From: Tahibacter aquaticus
GTDB lineage: Bacteria > Pseudomonadota > Gammaproteobacteria > Xanthomonadales > Rhodanobacteraceae
Reading direction: 5' to 3'
Length of the DNA: 64,000 nt
NCBI RefSeq assembly: GCF_004363655.1
Contig: NZ_SNZH01000007.1
Span: 310,001-374,000, forward strand
The notes under the pieces were generated by a model. That model had not been told where the DNA came from and ran no database searches. It saw only the letters and a list, made by a program, of their open reading frames with translations. Each line of letters starts with the position of its first letter. Positions within the stretch are counted from its first letter, which is position 1. The position numbers and the translations under genes were made by a program. This document shows, piece by piece, positions 59,833 through 64,000 of this stretch.

Positions 59833-60354
59833 ATGTCGTCAGCCAGCCACAAGCCCGCTGCGATGCCTGTCAAGGATCCCGGCCCCACGCCCGTAGAGCG
59901 TGCGGCCGTGCAGGAAGCGATTGCCGCCTGGCGCGACAAGCCTGGCGCCCTGTTGCCGCTGCTGCATGCGATCCAGGACCGGCTCGGCTATGTACCGCCG
60001 CAGGGCGTGCCCCTGATCGCCCACGGCCTCAACCTGTCCCGCGCCGACGTGCATGGCGTGATCAGTTTCTACCACCACTTCCGCAGCGCAGCACCCGGCC
60101 GGCATGTACTGCAGCTGTGCCGCGCGGAAAGCTGCCAGGCCATGGGCTCGGTCCAGCTGGAAGTGCGCGCGAAGCAGCGCCTGGGCACCGACTGGCACGG
60201 TACCAGCGCCAGCGGGGCGGTCACGCTGGAACCGGCTTATTGCCTGGGTAATTGCGCGCTGTCGCCGGCACTCATGCTCGACGGCGAACTGCGCGGCCGT
60301 GTCACGCCGGCGCAGCTCGATGCGCTGCTCGATGTGCTGGAGCAGCCCGCATGA
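59833..60354 (+). CDS. fdsG: NAD-dependent formate dehydrogenase gamma subunit
   Basis: FdsG is the NuoE-like [2Fe-2S] subunit of a soluble, molybdenum-dependent formate dehydrogenase. The 173-residue product has [20 protein letters not shown], a helical part, and four cluster cysteines in [12 protein letters not shown] and [18 protein letters not shown] 59833 is preceded by AGGAG at somewhat long spacing. It follows the transporter by 52 nt and overlaps fdsB as ATGA. Without the neighbours it could be mistaken for NuoE; the fdsA gene downstream settles it. Confidence 0.92.
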   Translation: MSSASHKPAAMPVKDPGPTPVERAAVQEAIAAWRDKPGALLPLLHAIQDRLGYVPPQGVPLIAHGLNLSRADVHGVISFYHHFRSAAPGRHVLQLCRAESCQAMGSVQLEVRAKQRLGTDWHGTSASGAVTLEPAYCLGNCALSPALMLDGELRGRVTPAQLDALLDVLEQPA

Positions 60355-61889
60355 GCCTTACCGTCTATGTCCCCGGCGATTCTGCCGCTGTATCGGTCGG
60401 TGCGCACGACGTGGCGCAGCGCCTCGAAGCCGAAGCGCAGGCGCGCGGCATCGCCGTCGACCTGGTGCGCAACGGCTCCCGCGGTCTGTTCTGGCTGGAG
60501 CCGTTGGTCGAAGTCGCGACCGCACAAGGCCGCATTGCCTACGGCCCGGTCACGGCCGACGATGTTGCCGGCCTGTTCGACGCAGGTTTTCTCGATGGCG
60601 GTGCGCATGCGCTGGCGCTGGGCGCTACCGAGGAAATTCCGTTCCTCAAGCGCCAGGAACGCCTGACCTACCGCCGCATCGGCCTGGCCGATCCGCTGGA
60701 CCTGGCCGCCTATGCCGCCAACGATGGCTGGCAAGGCCTCGCCCGCGCGCTGCAGCTGGACGCGGCGGACATCGTGCAGCAGGTACTCGACTCCGGCCTG
60801 CGCGGCCGCGGCGGCGCGGCATTCCCGGCCGGCATCAAATGGAAAACCTGCGCCGATGCGAGATCAGTACAAAAATACATTGTCTGCAATGCCGACGAGG
60901 GCGACTCCGGCACCTATGCCGACCGCCTTACCTTGGAAGGCGATCCGTATTCACTGATCGAAGGCATGCTGATCGCCGCGCTCGCGGTCGGTGCCAGCGA
61001 AGGCTATGTGTATATCCGCAGCGAATACCCGCAGGCCTTCCGCGTATTCAGCCGTGCGATCGAGCTTGCCACCGCCGCCGGCTACCTCGGCGACAACGCC
61101 CGCGGCGACGGCAAGCCTTTCCATCTGCAGGCACGCCTCGGCGCCGGCGCGTATATCTGCGGCGAGGAAACCTCGCTGCTGGAATCGCTGGAAGGCAAGC
61201 GCGGCCAGGTGCGCTTCAAGCCGCCGCTGCCGGCGATTGCCGGCCTGTTCGGCCAGCCCACGGTGATCAACAACGTCGTCACCCTGGCCAGCGTACCGCT
61301 GATCCTGGACCGCGGTGCCGGGTTCTACCGCGACTACGGCCTGGGCCGCTCCCGCGGCAGCATTCCACTGCAGCTGGCCGGCAACGTGCGCTACGGGGGC
61401 CTGGTCGAGAAAGCGTTTGGCCTCACCTTGCGCGAACTGCTGTACGACTTCGGCGGCGGCAGCGCCAGCGGCCGGCCGATACGCGCGGTGCAGGTCGGTG
61501 GCCCGCTCGGTGCCTACCTGCCGGAACACCTGTTCGATACCGTGATCGACTACGAAGCCTTCGCCGCGGTCGGCGGCATGCTCGGTCATGGCGGCGTGGT
61601 GGTCTTCGACGACACGGTCGACATGGCCATGCAGGCGCGCTTTGCGATGGAATTCTGCGCCGTGGAATCCTGCGGCAAATGCACGCCTTGCCGCATCGGG
61701 TCCACCCGCGGCGTCGAAGTGATCGACCGGATGCGCGCCGGCATCGAGCGCGAGCGCAACGAAGTGCTGCTGCGCGACCTGTGCGACACCATGGTCAACG
61801 GTTCGCTCTGTGCACTGGGCGGCATGGCGCCGTTTCCCGTGCTCAGCGCGCTGGACCACTATCCGGAAGATTTCCGTGCGCGTTCCTGA
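60351..61889 (+). CDS. fdsB: NAD-dependent formate dehydrogenase beta subunit
   Basis: FdsB binds FMN and NAD and passes electrons from formate to NAD. The 512-residue protein is NuoF-like with an N-terminal thioredoxin-like domain. Motifs are [19 protein letters not shown] (NAD/FMN site), [33 protein letters not shown] (FMN), and the [4Fe-4S] ligands in [16 protein letters not shown] with a later Cys in GSLCALGG. It is translated from ATG 60351, coupled to fdsG. A gap of 84 nt separates it from fdsA. Confidence 0.93.
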   Translation: MSLTVYVPGDSAAVSVGAHDVAQRLEAEAQARGIAVDLVRNGSRGLFWLEPLVEVATAQGRIAYGPVTADDVAGLFDAGFLDGGAHALALGATEEIPFLKRQERLTYRRIGLADPLDLAAYAANDGWQGLARALQLDAADIVQQVLDSGLRGRGGAAFPAGIKWKTCADARSVQKYIVCNADEGDSGTYADRLTLEGDPYSLIEGMLIAALAVGASEGYVYIRSEYPQAFRVFSRAIELATAAGYLGDNARGDGKPFHLQARLGAGAYICGEETSLLESLEGKRGQVRFKPPLPAIAGLFGQPTVINNVVTLASVPLILDRGAGFYRDYGLGRSRGSIPLQLAGNVRYGGLVEKAFGLTLRELLYDFGGGSASGRPIRAVQVGGPLGAYLPEHLFDTVIDYEAFAAVGGMLGHGGVVVFDDTVDMAMQARFAMEFCAVESCGKCTPCRIGSTRGVEVIDRMRAGIERERNEVLLRDLCDTMVNGSLCALGGMAPFPVLSALDHYPEDFRARS

Positions 61890-61973
61890 GCACCGCCTTT
61901 CCCGCGCTTTCCGTGTGCGCCCGACGCGCGACGGAACGGGCAAAAACCTGCGCCGCGCGCGCCGGAGGTAATC

Positions 61974-64000
61974 ATGCTTTCCATCGTCGAAAACGATCTC
62001 GGTACACCGGCGTCCAGGGCCGTCACCACTGTCAGCCTGGAAATCGACGGCAAGACCGTCAGCGTGCCCGAAGGCACCTCGGTGATGCGCGCCGCGGCCA
62101 TGGCCCGCACGGCGATTCCCAAGCTCTGCGCCACCGAAATGCTCGACGCCTTCGGCTCCTGCCGCCTGTGCCTGGTCGAGATCGAGGGGCGCAAAGGCTA
62201 TCCGGCCTCGTGCACCACGCCGGTGGCCGCCGGCATGAAGGTGAAGACCCAGACGCAGAAGCTCGGCCAGCTGCGCCGCGGCGTAATGGAACTGTATATT
62301 TCCGATCATCCGCTGGACTGCCTTACCTGTCCCACCAATGGCCACTGCGAACTGCAGGACATGGCCGGTGCGGTCGGCCTGCGCGAAGTGCGCTACGGCT
62401 ACGACGGCGCCAATCACCTGGCCGCGAAGAAAGACGAGAGCAATCCGTATTTCACCTTCGATCCGTCCAAGTGCATCGTCTGCTCGCGCTGCGTACGCGC
62501 CTGCGACGAAGTGCAGGGCACCTTCGCCCTGACCATCCAGGGCCGCGGCTTCGGTTCCACGGTATCGCCCAGCCAGAACGACTCCTTCCTGGCTTCCGAA
62601 TGCGTCAGCTGCGGCGCCTGCGTACAGGCTTGCCCGACCGCGACGCTGAGCGAGAAATCGCTGATCCAGCTCGGCCAGGCCGAGCACAGCGTGGTGACCA
62701 CCTGTGCCTATTGCGGTGTCGGCTGTTCCTTTCGCGCCGAGATGAAAGGCGAGGAGCTGGTACGCATGGTGCCGAACCAGGACGGCCAAGCGAACCACGG
62801 CCATTCCTGCGTCAAGGGCCGTTTCGCGCTGGGCTATGCCACGCATGCCGACCGCATCACCACGCCGATGATCCGCCAGCGCATCAGCGACCCCTGGCAG
62901 CCGGTCAGCTGGGAAACCGCCATCGCGCACGTCGCATCGGAGTTCAAGCGCCTGCAGGCCACCTATGGCAGGCATTCGGTCGGCGGCATCACCTCGTCGC
63001 GTTGCACCAACGAAGAAACCTATCTGGTACAGAAGCTCGTGCGTGCGGGCTTCGGCACCAACAATGTGGACACCTGCGCCCGCGTCTGCCATTCGCCGAC
63101 CGGCTATGGCTTGAAACAGACCCTGGGCGAATCCGCCGGTACGCAGGATTTTGATTCGGTCGAACACGCCGACGTAGTGCTGGTGATCGGCGCCAACCCG
63201 ACCGACGGCCATCCGGTATTCGCCTCGCGCCTGAAGCAGCGCCTGCGCCAGGGCGCGAAACTGATCGTGATCGACCCGCGCCGCATCGACCTGGTGCGCA
63301 CACCGCATATCCAGGCGCAGTTCCATCTCAAGCTGAAACCCGGCACCAATGTCGCGGTGCTCAATGCACTCGCTCATGTGATCACGACCGAAAACCTGAT
63401 CGACGAAGCCTTCGTCGCTGAGCGTTGCGAAGGTCCGGCCTTTGCCAAATGGCGCGCTTTCGTTTCTCTGCCGAAGAACTCGCCCGAAGCACTGGAAGCC
63501 GACAGCGGCGTGCCCGCGGCCGAAGTGCGCGCTGCCGCGCGGCTGTACGCCAGCGGCGGCAACGGGGCGATCTACTACGGCCTGGGCGTGACCGAGCACT
63601 CGCAGGGTTCCACCGCCGTTATGGCGATCGCCAACCTGGCCATGGCCACGGGCAATATCGGCCGTGTTGGCGTCGGTGTGAATCCGCTGCGCGGGCAGAA
63701 CAACGTGCAGGGCTCCTGCGACATGGGCTCGTTCCCGCACGAATTCCCCGGCTACCGGCACGTGTCCGACGTGGCCGTGCGCGAAAGTTTCGAGCGCGCC
63801 TGGGGCGTACCGCTGCACGACCAGCCCGGCCTGCGCATTCCGAACATGTTCGAGGCCGCGCTCGACGGCAGCTTCAAGGGCCTGTACATCGAAGGCGAAG
63901 ACATCGCGCAAAGCGATCCGAACACCCAGCATGTCACCGCGGCCATGAGTGCGATGGAATGCGTCGTCGTGCAGGATCTGTTCCTGACCGAATCGGCCAA
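61974..64000 (+). CDS. fdsA: NAD-dependent formate dehydrogenase alpha (catalytic) subunit, 3' end missing
   Basis: FdsA oxidises formate to CO2 at a bis-molybdopterin-guanine-dinucleotide centre. ATG 61974 has GGAGG 5 nt ahead, and 676 codons are visible before the window ends. In order there is an N-terminal [2Fe-2S] domain (VSLEIDGKTVSVPEGTSVM, GSCRLCLVEIEG), a NuoG-type His/Cys cluster (DCLTCPTNGHCELQ), two ferredoxin-like clusters (CIVCSRCVRACDEV, CVSCGACVQACP), the [4Fe-4S] of the Mo domain (CAYCGVGC) and DTCARVCHSPT. Cys372 (codon at 63087) is the Mo ligand, where some homologs use selenocysteine. The longest open frames on the opposite strand here are shadows. Confidence 0.95.
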   Translation, partial: MLSIVENDLGTPASRAVTTVSLEIDGKTVSVPEGTSVMRAAAMARTAIPKLCATEMLDAFGSCRLCLVEIEGRKGYPASCTTPVAAGMKVKTQTQKLGQLRRGVMELYISDHPLDCLTCPTNGHCELQDMAGAVGLREVRYGYDGANHLAAKKDESNPYFTFDPSKCIVCSRCVRACDEVQGTFALTIQGRGFGSTVSPSQNDSFLASECVSCGACVQACPTATLSEKSLIQLGQAEHSVVTTCAYCGVGCSFRAEMKGEELVRMVPNQDGQANHGHSCVKGRFALGYATHADRITTPMIRQRISDPWQPVSWETAIAHVASEFKRLQATYGRHSVGGITSSRCTNEETYLVQKLVRAGFGTNNVDTCARVCHSPTGYGLKQTLGESAGTQDFDSVEHADVVLVIGANPTDGHPVFASRLKQRLRQGAKLIVIDPRRIDLVRTPHIQAQFHLKLKPGTNVAVLNALAHVITTENLIDEAFVAERCEGPAFAKWRAFVSLPKNSPEALEADSGVPAAEVRAAARLYASGGNGAIYYGLGVTEHSQGSTAVMAIANLAMATGNIGRVGVGVNPLRGQNNVQGSCDMGSFPHEFPGYRHVSDVAVRESFERAWGVPLHDQPGLRIPNMFEAALDGSFKGLYIEGEDIAQSDPNTQHVTAAMSAMECVVVQDLFLTESA

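Noticed and set aside
63060-63110. Possible selenocysteine codon in fdsA
   Set aside because: The Mo-ligand codon at 63087 is TGC (Cys), not TGA, and the frame is open through the region, so no selenocysteine insertion is needed.
60104-63154. A 1016-codon open frame on the plus strand
   Set aside because: Alternative-frame shadow over fdsG, fdsB and fdsA; strongly Arg-rich and without motifs.
60951-63932. A 993-codon open frame on the minus strand
   Set aside because: It is antisense to fdsB and fdsA, whose cluster motifs and active site are unmistakable. The minus reading has no family motif.

Overview
The window is 64 kb of GC-rich bacterial chromosome with dense, short-spaced operons. 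Gene content and order point to a gammaproteobacterium of the Xanthomonadales (Lysobacterales), probably the Rhodanobacteraceae (Dokdonella/Rudaea-like). That placement is inferred from synteny and protein style, not from a 16S gene. There are no insertion sequences, phage genes or CRISPR arrays. Most of the window is core chromosome, with several lineage-specific blocks of secreted proteins.

Layout. 1-6142: end of trpA, then accD-folC-dedD-cvpA-purF, a conserved gammaproteobacterial cluster. 6188-12745: a methyltransferase, a DUF455 ferritin-like protein coupled to two membrane proteins (one GT-C-like), and an opposing GT2-DUF2304-GT4 operon, probably for surface glycans. 13040-17613: an island of secreted proteins, namely a standalone exported protein, a DUF1573-like/Fn3-like protein and three small paralogous exported proteins with six cysteines and a shared C-terminal tail. 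17702-26885 (minus strand): peptidyl-prolyl isomerase, then the tightly overlapping phoB-phoR-pstS-like-ppk1-ppx phosphate/polyphosphate operon, preceded by a BepA-type protease. 27130-34908: glutaredoxin and an AhpD-like protein, two large exported proteins sharing Trp/Gly-rich modules (one a zinc metalloprotease with a small coupled exported partner), an NAD-type isocitrate dehydrogenase, thiD and an outer-membrane barrel.

35050-50348 is again housekeeping: PIN-PhoH ATPase, bcp-gcvR divergent from dapA-bamC (the E. coli neighbourhood), fdxA, tRNA-Glu(CUC), pcnB-folK-panB-panC, a 539-nt gap with a candidate structured RNA, pgi, queG, and nnr-tsaE-amiC. 50478-56691 holds two large exported proteins of unknown role (a parallel beta-helix protein and an unassigned hydrolase-like protein) around yceH and cutC. 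Both large proteins end in a similar D-x-I-F-A-x-x-F motif.

57000-64000 is the start of a formate module: a ModE-like HTH/periplasmic-binding-fold regulator divergent from an oxalate/formate-type MFS transporter, followed by fdsG-fdsB-fdsA for an NAD-dependent, molybdenum-containing formate dehydrogenase. fdsA runs off the right edge. The most interesting targets for follow-up are the six-Cys secreted paralogs and their tail motif, the IFA-type C-terminal motif, the candidate RNA where panD might be expected, the protease plus small partner pair, and a probable CTG start for folC.
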